Shown piece after piece: positions 39,014 through 49,160 of a stretch of 64,000 nucleotides of DNA. The DNA lies in contig NBMI01000005.1 of the NCBI GenBank assembly GCA_002085445.1, forward strand, positions 39,941 to 103,940. Reading direction: 5' to 3'. The DNA comes from Candidatus Parabeggiatoa sp. nov. 2. Lineage in GTDB: Bacteria; Pseudomonadota; Gammaproteobacteria; Beggiatoales; Beggiatoaceae. How positions within the stretch are numbered: the first letter of the stretch is position 1; the number at the start of each line of letters is the position of its first letter. A program made the translations under genes and the position numbers. The notes below the pieces were generated by a model. That model searched no databases and was not told the DNA's origin. It worked only from the letters and a program-made list of their open reading frames with translations.

Positions 39014-39869
39014 GCTTTGTACGCAGGAACGATCCTTGGAGTACAAAGCTTCAGCTTTGTACGCTGGAATACCAAGCTTCCGCTCTTACCACCTATCAGT
39101 TTGTCAAAATGGGTACCACGTTTCTATCATCGTACAACGACACTGCCTACCTAGTAGAGTACAACGACACAAGCGCGGATAAACGAATTAATAATGATGG
39201 GTATAAACGAATATCGAATGAGAGTACAACGAATTACGCGGATAAACGAATATTGCTCCTAAACGAATATTGCGGATAAACGAATTAATAATGATGGGTA
39301 TAAACGAAATGATGGGTATAAACGAATATCGATATTCTCAAAATCAAAATTAACCCACTCGTTCCTTATGAGAGTACAACGAATATTGCTCCTAAACGAA
39401 TTAATAATGATGGGTATAAACGAAATGATGGGTATAAACGAATATCGATATCCTCAAAATCAAAATCAACCCACTCGTTCCTTATGAGAGTACAACGAAT
39501 ATTGCTCCTAAACGAATATTGCTCCTAAACGAATATTGCTCCTAAACGAATTAATAATGATGGGTATAAACGAATATCGATCTCCTCAAAATAAAATTTA
39601 ACTCACTTGTTCCTTATGATGAGAAAGACTAATTCGTTTATCCCCGTCATTCGTTGTACTAGGTAGCGGCGGCTAATTCGTTTATCCGCGTAATTCGTTG
39701 TACTAGGTAGCGGAGCGGCTAATTCGTTTCTCCACGCTTGTGTCGTTGTACTAGGTAGCGGCAGTTAATTCGTTTATCCGCGTAATTCGTTGTACTAGGT
39801 AGCGGCGGCTAATTCGTTTATCCGCGTAATTCGTTGTACTAGGTAGCGGAGCGGCTAATTCGTTTATCC
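39014..39869. repeat. Dense nested repeat field
   Basis: Left part: repeats of cgaattaataatgatgggta, taaacgaatatcgatat and agagtacaacgaatattgct. Right part: five copies of ggctaattcgtttatccgcg plus taattcgttgtactaggtag. The two halves are largely inverted relatives (gtacaacgaattacgcggat versus the right-hand unit), so the field can fold on itself. The right part ends at the truncated restriction gene. No ORF is real here. Confidence 0.8.
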
Positions 39870-41632
39870 CCGTGCGACACTGTTTACCACCGAAAACCGC
39901 GAGCGCGTCACTCGCCAAAAGCAAACTTTTGTTATCATCAGCAATCCGCCCTATAACGCCGGGCAGCTAAATGAAAACTACAACAACCGCAAATATGAAA
40001 TTGTCGACAAAAGGGTAGCGGAAACTTATGCCAAAGACTCCAAAGCCACCAATAAAAATGCCCTTTCTGATCCGTATGTAAAAGCCATTTGCTGGGCAAC
40101 TCATCTACTTCAAGAGAAAGGCAATGGCATTGTAGCGTTTGTCACCAATAACCGTTTTTTAGATAGCATTGCTTTTGATGGAATGCGTAAGCACTTGGCA
40201 CAAGCGTTCTCAAAAAGAGATATTATTGATTTAAAAGGAAATATTAGAAAATACTCTATGCGCGCTGGCATCCCGATAGGTGAAAAGCATACTGTATTTG
40301 GACTTGCAGCAATGGTGGGGATTTCAGTCGCTTTTTTTATAAAGAAACCATCTGAAGAAAAGACTCAGATTTTTTATAGCACAGTCGATTGGAAAGCCAC
40401 ACGACAAGAGAAATTTGAACGGCTAGAAAAAGCGGTAACTTATTCAAAATTGGATTATCAATCCATACAGCCAGACAACAAACAAATACAGATGGTTAAC
40501 GGAAGGCTTACATCCAGAGTTTGAAGACTTTATTCCGTTAGGCACTACCAAGACTGCCAAAGTTGAAGCGGTGATATTTAAGACTTATAGTCGTGGTGTT
40601 GGCACAAGCCGTGACGCTTGGGCATATAACTTTAATCAAAATGTACTTGCTGAAAATCTGCAAAATACCATCACAACTTACAATGAACAAGTTTTGAAAT
40701 GGGTACATAGAGAAGATAAAGCGGCTGAAATAGATAATTTTGTTCTCTATGATGAAACCAAGATTAGTTGGAGTCATACTCTAAAAATATCTTTAAAGCG
40801 TGGACAAAAAGCGAATTTATCAACAATTAGAATTTCTTTGTATCGTCCATTTACAAAATCATACTTATTTTTTGAGAGTCTTATGAATAATGAGGGCAGT
40901 CTTTTTAAAAAAATACTGCCTACCCCAACTGAAACTTAAAATCAGGTAATTTGTTGTACTAATCACTCTAAAATTGTTCTTCAAATCACCAATTGTATTC
41001 CAGACGTAGCCGTTGGAGGACGTAATGGGCAATGTTTTCCCTTTTATATTTATTACCAAGACAGTCGCCACCGCCAAGAAAACCTCACCGACTGGGCACT
41101 TAACCACTATCGCCAACACTACCAAGACAACACCATCACCAAATGGGATATTTTTCATTATGTCTATGGATTACTACATCACCCGACTTATCGGGAAAAA
41201 TACGCCGCCAACTTAAAGCGCGAATTGCCCCGTATTCCGTTTGCGCCCAACTTTTGGGGCTTTGCACAAGCGGGGCAACAACTGGCAGATTTACATATTA
41301 ACTATGAAAGCTGATGTCAAAATCGGATATGCCACTCGATTGGCGCGTAGAAAAAATGAAATTGTCCCGCTCCACTCGGCAGATTATTTATAACGACTCG
41401 TTGACAATAGCTGGCATTCCCGCCGACGTTTTTGAATATCGCTTAGGCAACCGCTCCGCCTTGGGCTGGATAATCGATCAATATCGCGTTAAAGCCGACA
41501 AACGTAGCGGCATTGTAAATGATCCCAATCGCCTTAATGACGAACGATATATTGTGCGCTTGATTGGGCAAGTGGTTTTGGTGAGTTTGAAAACGGTGGA
41601 GATTGTGAAAGGGTTGCCGACGTTTGAACTGT
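39870..41632 (+). pseudogene. Type ISP-like restriction-modification enzyme, C-terminal remnant
   Basis: The catalytic adenine-methylase motif NPPY is at 39943-39954 (IISNPPYNAGQLNENYNNRK). It is followed by ALSDPYVKAICWATHLL, GIVAFVTNNRFLD and GMRKHLAQAF, then frameshift near 40500 and HPEFEDFIPLGTTK, SRGVGTSRDAWAYNF. A stop near 40936 follows, then CIPDVAVGGRNGQCFPFY, WDIFHYVYGLLHHPTYREKY and FAPNFWGFAQAG, and finally the frame at 41314 with RSALGWIIDQYRVKADKRSG to the stop. This is the end half of a single-chain helicase/nuclease/methylase enzyme. The N-terminal nuclease and helicase are gone, and at least three breaks exist. Confidence 0.85.
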
Positions 41633-41635
41633 GAT

Positions 41636-42108
41636 TTTGGTGATTATACTTAGCACGGTTTGACACACCCCTACCCTTCGATTCGGGAAGTCAAACCGTC
41701 AATGCTTAAGCCTTACCACCTATCAGTTTTTGCTAACTCATTGAATATTAAGTACAACTAATTACGGGGATAAACGAATTGATTCAGAGGTTTATTTATG
41801 TTTTAAGGTATAACCCGCTCATTCAACCGTGTACAACCAATTTATAATACAACAAATTGACTCAACGACACGAAAGAAAAATTCGTTTATCCTCGTCATT
41901 CGTTGTACTTATGAGACGTGACGCTATTTTTGACAAACCGATAGGTGGTAAATGCTTAAGCAAAAGCCTTAGCTTTTGCCAAAGCTGCGATTAAAAAACA
42001 CAACCCGTTAGGGTTTAGCTCTCTCAGTTTCGCGGCGCGAAACAAAACTTGAGTATTAATGGTGGATACGCGGAGCGATATCCCCCTACATTTTTGTAGG
42101 TTTTTACA
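41636..42108. other. Non-coding gap before aroA
   Basis: Contains a gacacacccctacccttcga repeat, aaacgaatt/gttgtact repeats of the 39-kb type (about 41750-41910), a ctattagggtttagctctct-like stretch, and a small hairpin before aroA (cctacatttttgtagg, 42086-42101). Confidence 0.5.
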
Positions 42109-43431
42109 ATGAATATCTCTACGACACAATTTATAGTCAATCCGGGCGGCAAATTACACGGCACACTTCGCATGCCCGGCGATAAATCCATTTCACATCG
42201 TGCCATTATGTTAGGCGCATTAGCAGAAGGCACTACACAAGTCAAGGGTTTTTTGGAAGGTGAAGATACCTTAGCAACGCTGGCGGCGTTTCGAGCAATG
42301 GGCGTATCCATTGACAGGCCTACTCACGGGCAAGTCACCATACCGGGCGTAGGATTACACGGCTTGCAAGTGCCGTCTAAGCCCTTATATTTAGGAAACT
42401 CTGGCACATCAATGCGGTTGCTCTCAGGATTAATGGCTGGACAAGCGTTTTCGGTAGAAATGGGCGGCGATGCCTCGTTATCGCGTCGCCCCATGCGCCG
42501 CGTCACAGAGCCATTGACTCTGATGGGCGCACGAATTGAAACGACTGAACAAGGAACACCGCCCTTAAAAATACATGGTGGGCAACGCTTGCAAGGAATA
42601 AATTACACCATGCCGATTGCCAGTGCCCAACTGAAATCGTGTTTATTTTTAGCCGGTTTGTATGCCGAAGGTACAACTTGCGTGACGGAGCCAGCGCCGA
42701 CTCGTGATCACACGGAACGAATGTTAGCCGGATTTGGCTACACTGTTAAACGAGAAGGGCAACGCATCTGTCTACAACGCGGTGGCAAATTACAAGCGAT
42801 GTCAATTGACGTGCCAGCCGATATTTCCTCGGCGGCATTTTTCATGGTGGGCGCGAGTATTGCCCAAGGCTCTGATATATTATTAAAACATGTCGGTATC
42901 AATCCCACTCGCACCGGTGTCATAAACATTTTGCGACAAATGGGTGCCGACATTCGTTTGCACAATCAGCGCGACGTTGGCGGCGAGCCGGTAGCCGATA
43001 TTCGTGTGTGTGCCAGCCCATTGCATGGTATTAAAATTCCTCAAGAACAAGTGCCGTTAGCCATAGATGAATTTCCGGTAATATTTATTGCGGCAGCATG
43101 TGCCGAGGGAAAAACAGTGTTGACGGGAGCGCAAGAGTTGCGCGTCAAGGAAAGTGATCGTATTCAAGTCATGGCGGATGGCTTGCAAGCCGTGGGCATA
43201 GAAGCGGAGCCTACACCAGAAGGCATGGTGATACAAGGCGGGCAAATGCACGGTGGCATTATTAATAGTCACGGTGATCACCGTATTGCAATGGCATTTA
43301 CAATAGCCGCCTTACGTGCTAAAGAGACGATTACTATTAGAGATTGTGCCAATGTCGCTACCTCATTTCCTAATTTTGTCGATTTGGCACAAGTGGCGGG
43401 AATTGATATAAACTTAAAAAGTCAAGTGTAG
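42109..43431 (+). CDS. aroA: EPSP synthase (3-phosphoshikimate 1-carboxyvinyltransferase)
   Basis: 440 aa, normal size. Sixth step of the shikimate pathway: shikimate-3-phosphate plus PEP to EPSP. Motifs: GDKSISHRAIMLGALAEG, LYLGNSGTSMRLLSG, GDASLSRRPM, PADISSAAFFMVGA, AIDEFPVIFIAA, RVKESDRI and HGDHRIAMAF; all look intact. The order tyrA-aroA-cmk-rpsA-ihfB is the gammaproteobacterial one. A family-B MITE begins 10 bp after the stop, so any transcript into cmk must cross 1.9 kb of repeats. Confidence 0.97.
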   Translation: MNISTTQFIVNPGGKLHGTLRMPGDKSISHRAIMLGALAEGTTQVKGFLEGEDTLATLAAFRAMGVSIDRPTHGQVTIPGVGLHGLQVPSKPLYLGNSGTSMRLLSGLMAGQAFSVEMGGDASLSRRPMRRVTEPLTLMGARIETTEQGTPPLKIHGGQRLQGINYTMPIASAQLKSCLFLAGLYAEGTTCVTEPAPTRDHTERMLAGFGYTVKREGQRICLQRGGKLQAMSIDVPADISSAAFFMVGASIAQGSDILLKHVGINPTRTGVINILRQMGADIRLHNQRDVGGEPVADIRVCASPLHGIKIPQEQVPLAIDEFPVIFIAAACAEGKTVLTGAQELRVKESDRIQVMADGLQAVGIEAEPTPEGMVIQGGQMHGGIINSHGDHRIAMAFTIAALRAKETITIRDCANVATSFPNFVDLAQVAGIDINLKSQV

Positions 43432-43441
43432 GATTTGCTAA

Positions 43442-43620
43442 ATGCGAATATCTCGCGATCAAATGAAAAATGAAAAATCGAGTCCCGACGATCCCGACGA
43501 TCCCTTTGAACGGAGGGAACTTGAACTTGAACTTGAGAAACCTTATAAAATCACTTTCAATAACTAATTTTTTTATAAGTCATTGATTTTTTATGATTCA
43601 ATTCAACCCTTAATTCGCAT
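43442..43620. mobile_element. MITE family B copy
   Basis: Starts atgcgaat and ends cttaattcgcat, with inner ttataagtcattgatttttt. Flanks gctaa / gctat are a 4-of-5 duplication. A cccgacgatcccgacgatcc repeat lies inside. 179 bp. Confidence 0.75.
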
Positions 43621-44239
43621 GCTATACTTTGCAGCGTTACAAACTGCGCTGAAAGTCATTTCTAGGATCGGAGAAATCTTGGGCGACACAGGAGAAGTTC
43701 TCAAGTTCAAGTTTCCTCCAGAATCTGGATCGTCGGGATGAGACATGACAAAAAGGCTTAAGGGTTCAGTATAAATAAACTCATGAAAAATGAAACAGGA
43801 AAAATTGAGTTATAAGCAACTATTTTTACAATATACGGAACGTACTTGAAAAATGTGAAAATGAAATAAGGGATTGAATTAGCATGTAGGAAGAAAAGGA
43901 AACTCAAATATTAAACTTAAAAAATCCGTTTATTCCTAAAAGAAGTTGTACTTTCAGTATAATCACTTATTCACATTTTCATTTTCACTGTTTTGAAGTA
44001 CGTTCCGTATATCTAATTCTACTTTGTCAGATTTAATGTAACTTATTGATTTAAAAAGAATGGCCCCAATAGGCCCTCTATATAAATCAATTACTTAGGT
44101 GTAATGTGACAAAGTAGAACTAAGCAAACTCAGTACCGTCACATTAAAGTAATTGGTAATTGGTAGAGGTTGCAGTCAACAGAAAACCTTTAGAGTTAAT
44201 TACTAGTGGTAAAAAATAGACGCTTTTGTGTCAAAAAAA
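43621..44239. other. Non-coding gap with dispersed repeats
   Basis: A dispersed repeat (43625-43790) and two copies of the acggaacgtact / aagtacgttccgt phrase in opposite orientation (about 43838 and 43995) bound an AT-rich block. That pairing suggests another inverted-repeat element of about 160 bp. No gene. Confidence 0.5.
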
Positions 44240-44445
44240 GTACACAAAACACGTGACATCCTTTGCCGTTTTAGTATTATACCTAGAATAATACGGCAGG
44301 CTCCTTAGGATATTAAGCTCGTGGAGTACATCTGAGTCCTGGGGGACTATGGGTTGGCTCGCCACCGTAAAAATCTTAAGCGGCGGGGATCTCGAACCCA
44401 TTACCTCGTTAAGAGCGTCAACTTATGACGATGTGAAGCATAGTC
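44240..44445 (+). ncRNA. Candidate structured RNA, HEARO (IscB omega-RNA)-like
   Basis: GC-rich island in AT-rich DNA with stacked hairpins: gccgt...tattat / ataata...cggc (about 44251-44285), ggctcc/ggagt (44291-44316), agtcctgggggact (44330-44344). A multi-branch closed by ATGGGTT/AACCCAT (about 44347-44402) encloses CGCC...GGCG. The run ttaagcggcgggg ... cccattacctcg ... aagagcgtc is, from memory, like the 3' half of HEARO RNAs, which guide IscB nucleases. No IscB gene follows; element I (44450-44760) comes next. The structure is read from the sequence; the family name is a recollection that needs a covariance search. Confidence 0.4.
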
Positions 44446-44449
44446 GGCC

Positions 44450-44760
44450 CAAAAATATTGATAACTATTGATATTGGCTGGACATTATCTAAAAAAACTT
44501 AAACCGAGAATTTGTTTTATTTTTAAAGTAACATAAGGGTGCTTGAGGTGGTTAGCCTTTGCAAGTAAAAAAAATGGACTCTCACACGTCAAAGACAACC
44601 CTAAGCTCTCATTAGGCGAGGGGATAAAGGGCTGATACTCCCTACTACGCTTAATTTTCGCGAAAAACTTTTGCGTAGTATACGCAAATTCATAGTTGTT
44701 GAGAGTTGTACTCCATTAAATACAATGTCAATAATAATTATCAATGAAATTGTTATCTAA
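44450..44760. repeat. Repeated structured element I (copy 3)
   Basis: Longest copy of the element at 13797 and 15083: tagtcggcccaaaaatattg, ataagggtgcttgaggtggt, ctaagctctcattaggcgag, gggataaagggctgatactc, ending near aattatcaatgaaattgtta. Pairings cctaa...ttagg and ggga...tccc are visible. Non-coding. Confidence 0.65.
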
Positions 44761-44896
44761 TCCGATATTTGGGAACGGGTAAATCCCCTTTCATAGCCTT
44801 TTAAAAAGGCTGGAATATTTGCTAAGGTACTTGGGAGCGTTGCGCTATCAACGCTTTGCCAATCGACTTTTCCAATAAGTTATTTGGAGAACGATT

Positions 44897-45211
44897 ATGC
44901 CGATTTACGAATACGAACATTTGGGAAAACCCTGCACACGCGGTAAGATATTTGAAGTTAGGCAATCCATTAATGAAGAATCACTGACACAATGCCCTGA
45001 TTGCAATTGTACGGTGCGTAAACATATTTCTCGCATTGGTATCAGTATCTCAAAAACTAACGCCGAAATTCGTGATATGGGTCTAACCAAATTAGTTAAG
45101 CGAGATGATGGCGTTTACGAAAATGTCACGCGCCGTGAAGGGGAAAGTCGCTACATGGAGGCCGGCAAACCCGAAACGCTGCCCGATTTTTCAAGAATCA
45201 TCAGCGATTAA
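44897..45211 (+). CDS. FmdB-like small zinc-ribbon protein
   Basis: 104 aa. The start MPIYEYEHLGKPC and the later QSINEESLTQCPDCNCTVRK have the FmdB layout (a Cys-containing start, then CPxC). The first CxxC of the family is reduced to one Cys (Cys13), with the second pair at CPDC, so zinc binding may be weakened. FmdB-type proteins are annotated as regulators, but their role is unclear. A Shine-Dalgarno (tggaga) precedes ATG. It sits between aroA and cmk, not its usual place. Confidence 0.7.
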   Translation: MPIYEYEHLGKPCTRGKIFEVRQSINEESLTQCPDCNCTVRKHISRIGISISKTNAEIRDMGLTKLVKRDDGVYENVTRREGESRYMEAGKPETLPDFSRIISD

Positions 45212-45303
45212 CGCAGCCATCAATCCCCCCAATCCCTCTGTTTAAAAGGGACAATCGATACGCACAGCCAAACTCAATTAGTTAAACATCAACACAATTC
45301 TTA

Positions 45304-45981
45304 ATGACAAATACCAACATTCCGGTTATTGCTATAGACGGTCCCAGCGGTGCCGGTAAAGGAACAGTCAGCTTAAGGGTAGCAAAACATTTAGGCTGGC
45401 ACACACTTGACAGTGGTGCCATGTATCGGGTACTTGCAATAGCTGCACACCGTCATAAAATTTCATTAGAAGATGAAACCGCATTGGCAACCTTAGCCAC
45501 CGATTTAGAAGTCCATTTTGCCCCCCTACCCGATTTAAGCGGGACACAAGTCATCTTAGAAGGGCAAGATGTTTCACCTGATTTACGCCGCGAAAGCAGC
45601 GGTGCAGCAGCCTCGCTAATTGCCGCAAAACCGACTGTGCGCCAAGCACTGTTGACTCGACAACGGGCTTTTCGCCAAGCGCCCGGCTTGGTGGCCGACG
45701 GGCGAGATATGGGCACCGTGGTATTTCCTGATGCGGCCATAAAAATTTTTTTAACCGCAAGTGCAGAGGAACGCGCACAAAGACGTTATAAACAGTTGAT
45801 CGATATAGGGATAGATGCTAAGCTGTCTAACATTCTGATTGAAATAGCAGAACGCGACAAACGCGACAGCACACGCACTATTGCCCCTTTGATCGCCGCG
45901 GCCGATGCTTTGGTCATTGATACGACGGGGGTACCGATTGAACCGGTGGTGGCGCGTATTTTAGAAAGGGTGGTGCATTAA
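45304..45981 (+). CDS. cmk: Cytidylate kinase
   Basis: 225 aa (E. coli 227). Phosphorylates CMP and dCMP with ATP. P-loop [12 protein letters not shown] at about residues 10-21, [12 protein letters not shown] for nucleotide binding, [13 protein letters not shown], and the lid-region arginines RAQRRYKQL and ERDKRDSTR. It is upstream of rpsA as in relatives, but a 400-bp repeat leader now separates them. No strong Shine-Dalgarno is seen. Confidence 0.96.
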   Translation: MTNTNIPVIAIDGPSGAGKGTVSLRVAKHLGWHTLDSGAMYRVLAIAAHRHKISLEDETALATLATDLEVHFAPLPDLSGTQVILEGQDVSPDLRRESSGAAASLIAAKPTVRQALLTRQRAFRQAPGLVADGRDMGTVVFPDAAIKIFLTASAEERAQRRYKQLIDIGIDAKLSNILIEIAERDKRDSTRTIAPLIAAADALVIDTTGVPIEPVVARILERVVH

Positions 45982-46199
45982 CCATGTACCGCTAGGGTCA
46001 CTCTAATCCGTTATCAGTACATAAAAAATCGACGCAAAAGTTTTTCTTTCAGAAATTCAGATAATTATTTAGTCCCCTTTAGGTTTAAAAGCTCTTCAGA
46101 CAACTGGTGCAAGCTGTTGGCTGCCTTCGATAATTATTTTTCTGAAAATCTTTTAAAACACTTTTGAATCTAAAACAAATCCTAACCGTTTGCAGTTTA
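45982..46199. repeat. Repeat block between cmk and rpsA
   Basis: Contains a relative of the array-internal repeat: agtcccctttaggttt, ttcagacaactggtgcaagc and ttgttggctg-like sequence (about 46073-46160). Also ataaccgtttgcagt-type phrases. Confidence 0.5.
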
Positions 46200-46381
46200 T
46201 TTGCGTCGAACTGATAACTGATGGAAGTGAATATCGTTAACTAACCCGCATTTTTTTGCGATTTTATAAATCAGTTAAGTCTTATGTCAGTTGTCAGTAA
46301 TCAGTCATCAGGGAACATGCTGAATAACTGACGACTGATAACTGAAAACTGATAATTGATAACTGATAACTGATAACTGAT
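46200..46381 (+). promoter_or_regulatory. TAACTGA-repeat leader touching the rpsA start codon
   Basis: Units of taactga and variants fill 46208-46223 and 46322-46381; the last reads aactgataactgat and continues directly into ATG (ACTGATATG). There is no AGGAG-like Shine-Dalgarno within 20 nt. Such repeats are described for marine Beggiatoaceae; a regulatory or ribosome-recruiting role is hypothetical. Confidence 0.65.
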
Positions 46382-48055
46382 ATGAGCGAAAGCTTTGCTG
46401 AATTATTTGCCGAAAGTCAAGCTGGAAAATACATGAAGCCCGGCAGCATTGTCAAGGGCAAGGTTGTGGAAGTACGTCATGATGTCGTCATCGTCAACGC
46501 CGGCCTCAAATCGGAAGGCGTTATCCCAATTGAACAATTTTACAATGATAATTGTCAACTGGAAGTAGCGGTTGGTGATGAAATCGATGTGGCTTTGGAA
46601 GCGGTAGAAGATGGGTTTGGGGAAACAAAATTATCCCGCGAAAAGGCCAAACGGGCAGCAGCTTGGGCCGAGCTTGAACGTGCTTATGATACCAATGAAA
46701 CCATTACAGGTATTATTACTGAGAAAGTGAAAGGCGGTTTTACCGTCAATATGAATGATATTCGCGCATTTTTACCCGGTTCCTTGGTCGATGTGCGTCC
46801 GGTGCGCGATACTTCTTATCTGGAAGGTAAACCACTCGATTTTAAGGTCATTAAACTTGATAAACGGCGCAACAATGTCGTCGTTTCGCGCCGTGCTGTG
46901 GTTGAAAGAGAAAACACCCAAGAACGCGATGCCTTACTGGAAACCATGCAAGAAGGCATGGTGCTGCGAGGGGTGGTCAAAAACCTAACCGATTATGGTG
47001 CATTTGTCGATTTAGGCGGAGTGGATGGTCTACTGCACATCACTGATATGGCTTGGCGGCGCGTCCGGCATCCGAGTGAGGTGGTCAATATTGGCGAGGA
47101 AATCGAAGTCAAAGTCCTCAAATTTGACCGTGAACGTATCCGAGTCTCTTTGGGCCTCAAACAATTAGGCGAAGATCCTTGGCTCGACATTGCGCGTCGT
47201 TACCCGGTAAACGCACACTTGTTTGGTAAAGTCACCAATTTGGCCGACTACGGTTGCTTTGTAGAAATCGAAGAAGGCGTAGAAGGCTTGGTGCATGTAT
47301 CAGAAATGGACTGGACCAACAAGAATGTGCATCCCTCTAAAGTGGTGCAAATTGGGGACGAACTCGAAGTCATGGTGCTCGACATTGATGAAGAGCGTCG
47401 CCGTATTTCGTTGGGTATCAAACAGTGTCATCCCAATCCGTGGGACGAGTTTGCGGCCACCCATAACAAAAATGACAAAGTGGTGGGTCATATCAAATCC
47501 ATTACAGACTTTGGTATTTTCATTGGGCTTGCGGGCGGCATTGACGGACTGGTGCATTTATCTGATATTTCTTGGAATGCCTCTGGTGAAACGGCGGTAC
47601 GCAATTACAAGAAAGGTGATGAAGTTGAGGCCGTCGTGTTAGCGGTTGATGCAGAACGAGAAAGAATTTCTTTGGGTATCAAGCAATTGGATAAAGATCC
47701 CTTTTCAAATTTTGTGGCTCAATATGGAAAAGGTAGTGTCATTAAGGGTGTTGTCAGCGAAGTCGAAACCAGCAAGGCAACCATTCAATTGGAAGAAGGC
47801 GTAGAAGGCGTGTTACGGGTTCAAGAACTCGCGCGTGAGCGCGTTGAGGATGCCCACCGTCATTTAAAGGAAGGCGAGGAAATAGAAGCCAAGGTGATTG
47901 GCATCGACCGCAAGAAACGCATGATAAATCTGTCTATCAAGGCATTGATTTCGGAAGAAGAAGCAACAGCCATTCAAGATTATAGCCGTTCACAACAAGC
48001 TGTTGGTGCGACTTTTGGTGATTTGTTTAAAGAACAAATGGAAAACCAAGAGTAA
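46382..48055 (+). CDS. rpsA: 30S ribosomal protein S1
   Basis: 557 aa, exactly the E. coli length, with six S1 RNA-binding domains (about 20-85, 105-170, 190-260, 275-345, 362-432, 448-518). Examples of the repeated signature: [40 protein letters not shown] and [20 protein letters not shown]. It binds mRNA leaders and helps initiation on messages with weak Shine-Dalgarno sites. That matters here because several genes (rpsA itself, ihfB, 60782) have repeats instead of such a site. It is followed by ihfB after another repeat run. Confidence 0.98.
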   Translation: MSESFAELFAESQAGKYMKPGSIVKGKVVEVRHDVVIVNAGLKSEGVIPIEQFYNDNCQLEVAVGDEIDVALEAVEDGFGETKLSREKAKRAAAWAELERAYDTNETITGIITEKVKGGFTVNMNDIRAFLPGSLVDVRPVRDTSYLEGKPLDFKVIKLDKRRNNVVVSRRAVVERENTQERDALLETMQEGMVLRGVVKNLTDYGAFVDLGGVDGLLHITDMAWRRVRHPSEVVNIGEEIEVKVLKFDRERIRVSLGLKQLGEDPWLDIARRYPVNAHLFGKVTNLADYGCFVEIEEGVEGLVHVSEMDWTNKNVHPSKVVQIGDELEVMVLDIDEERRRISLGIKQCHPNPWDEFAATHNKNDKVVGHIKSITDFGIFIGLAGGIDGLVHLSDISWNASGETAVRNYKKGDEVEAVVLAVDAERERISLGIKQLDKDPFSNFVAQYGKGSVIKGVVSEVETSKATIQLEEGVEGVLRVQELARERVEDAHRHLKEGEEIEAKVIGIDRKKRMINLSIKALISEEEATAIQDYSRSQQAVGATFGDLFKEQMENQE

Positions 48056-48059
48056 ATAC

Positions 48060-48142
48060 AGTTATCAGTTATCATAAAACCGTTGTCAGTACCGACTGAT
48101 AACTGATTACTGATTACTGATTACTGATTACTGATTACTGAT
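48060..48142 (+). promoter_or_regulatory. TGATTAC/TAACTGA repeat leader touching the ihfB start codon
   Basis: After cagttatcagttatc come gactgataactgattactg and further attactg units, ending ACTGATATG with the start codon at 48143. No Shine-Dalgarno seen. Confidence 0.65.
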
Positions 48143-48442
48143 ATGACAAAGTCTGAACTGATCGAAGCGATTACACTAAAACAAACCCACTTGCCTAAAA
48201 AAGATATTTATTTATCAGTTAAAACGATTCTAGAACAGATGGCACAATTTTTGGAAAAAGGGGAACGGATAGAAATTCGTGGCTTCGGGAGTTTTTCTCT
48301 GCGTTATCGTCCTCCCCGAAAAGGACGTAATCCTAAAACGGGCGAAGCGGTGGCTCTGCCCGATAAATACGTTCCTCATTTCAAACCGGGCAAGGAATTG
48401 CGAGATCGAGTCAATATGGGCGGCGGTTATGGACACAGCTGA
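48143..48442 (+). CDS. ihfB: Integration host factor beta subunit
   Basis: 99 aa (E. coli 94). DNA-bending protein. Dimer helices ([14 protein letters not shown]), the core [20 protein letters not shown], the beta arm with the intercalating proline ([13 protein letters not shown]) and the C-terminal [11 protein letters not shown] are all present. It is intact, unlike the alpha subunit gene at 58970. It keeps the rpsA-ihfB order of gammaproteobacteria; lapA, which often follows, is missing. Confidence 0.96.
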   Translation: MTKSELIEAITLKQTHLPKKDIYLSVKTILEQMAQFLEKGERIEIRGFGSFSLRYRPPRKGRNPKTGEAVALPDKYVPHFKPGKELRDRVNMGGGYGHS

Positions 48443-49160
48443 GGGGTAATGGGGACGATGCCAAAGTTTTTGTTAAAAAAACTTTGGCATCGAATGGGTA
48501 ATAGGTAATGGGTAATGGGGGATTTGTATCGTTTTTCAGATAAATCTTTTCATCGCCAAAAAACCGAGTTTCTTTAATACCCGAACAAAGGGGCAGGGGT
48601 GTGTAAAAAGTGATCTCGCTCCGCTCGTTACTTCGGCTCTCCGCTTAAGGCAACTCCAAAAAATTAATATACCATCAATGGGGCTTTGCACGTGGGATTG
48701 CCCCTACATGCCACCAGATTGGATGGGGCAATCGCACTTGATGAGCCCATTTTATCAATAATTGAAGGGTAGCAAACTGGTATATTATTATTTGGGATTT
48801 GCCTAAGCGAGATAACGATGTTCAAATTATCGTAGCGAAGCTCGTTACTTCGTTTGTAACCGTGCTAAGTATAAATTGGCTGTGCGGAAACCCGATCCCA
48901 TTTTTAATGGTGCAAGGAATTTAGCAAAGCAATAATGCAAAAGGGATGTAAAAACCCGCGATAATTCAATTTACCCTATTACTGATGACTATTTTATGTG
49001 ATTTTTCAAAGGTATTGTATTGTTTTTTCATACTTTTATGAAAGTTTATAGTTATTACCAATTACCAATTACCAATTCCCAATTACCACCAACTTGGATT
49101 GTTTTCGAGCTTGGTATCGTCTAAATACTTACACTTGCCTCGCCCAATCAACTGGATACA
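48443..49160. other. 718-bp gap where lapA would be expected
   Basis: Contains ggtaataggtaatggg repeats, a gcctttgcacgtgggattgc-like block with an inverted partner (cccctacat...gatggggcaatcg, about 48685-48735), gcgagataacgatgttc-type dispersed repeats, and accaattaccaattaccaat before lapB. The block gggctttgcacgtgggattg recurs at 63909. No lapA remnant is recognisable. Confidence 0.55.

Noticed and set aside
39010..39279. 89-aa ORF after tyrA
   Set aside because: Lies wholly in the repeat field and changes with each repeat unit.
44240..44445. Reading the minus strand as a tRNA or tmRNA (it has a gggttcgagatcccc T-arm-like stretch)
   Set aside because: No acceptor stem, CCA or proper anticodon arm can be fitted; the plus-strand multi-hairpin fold is better.
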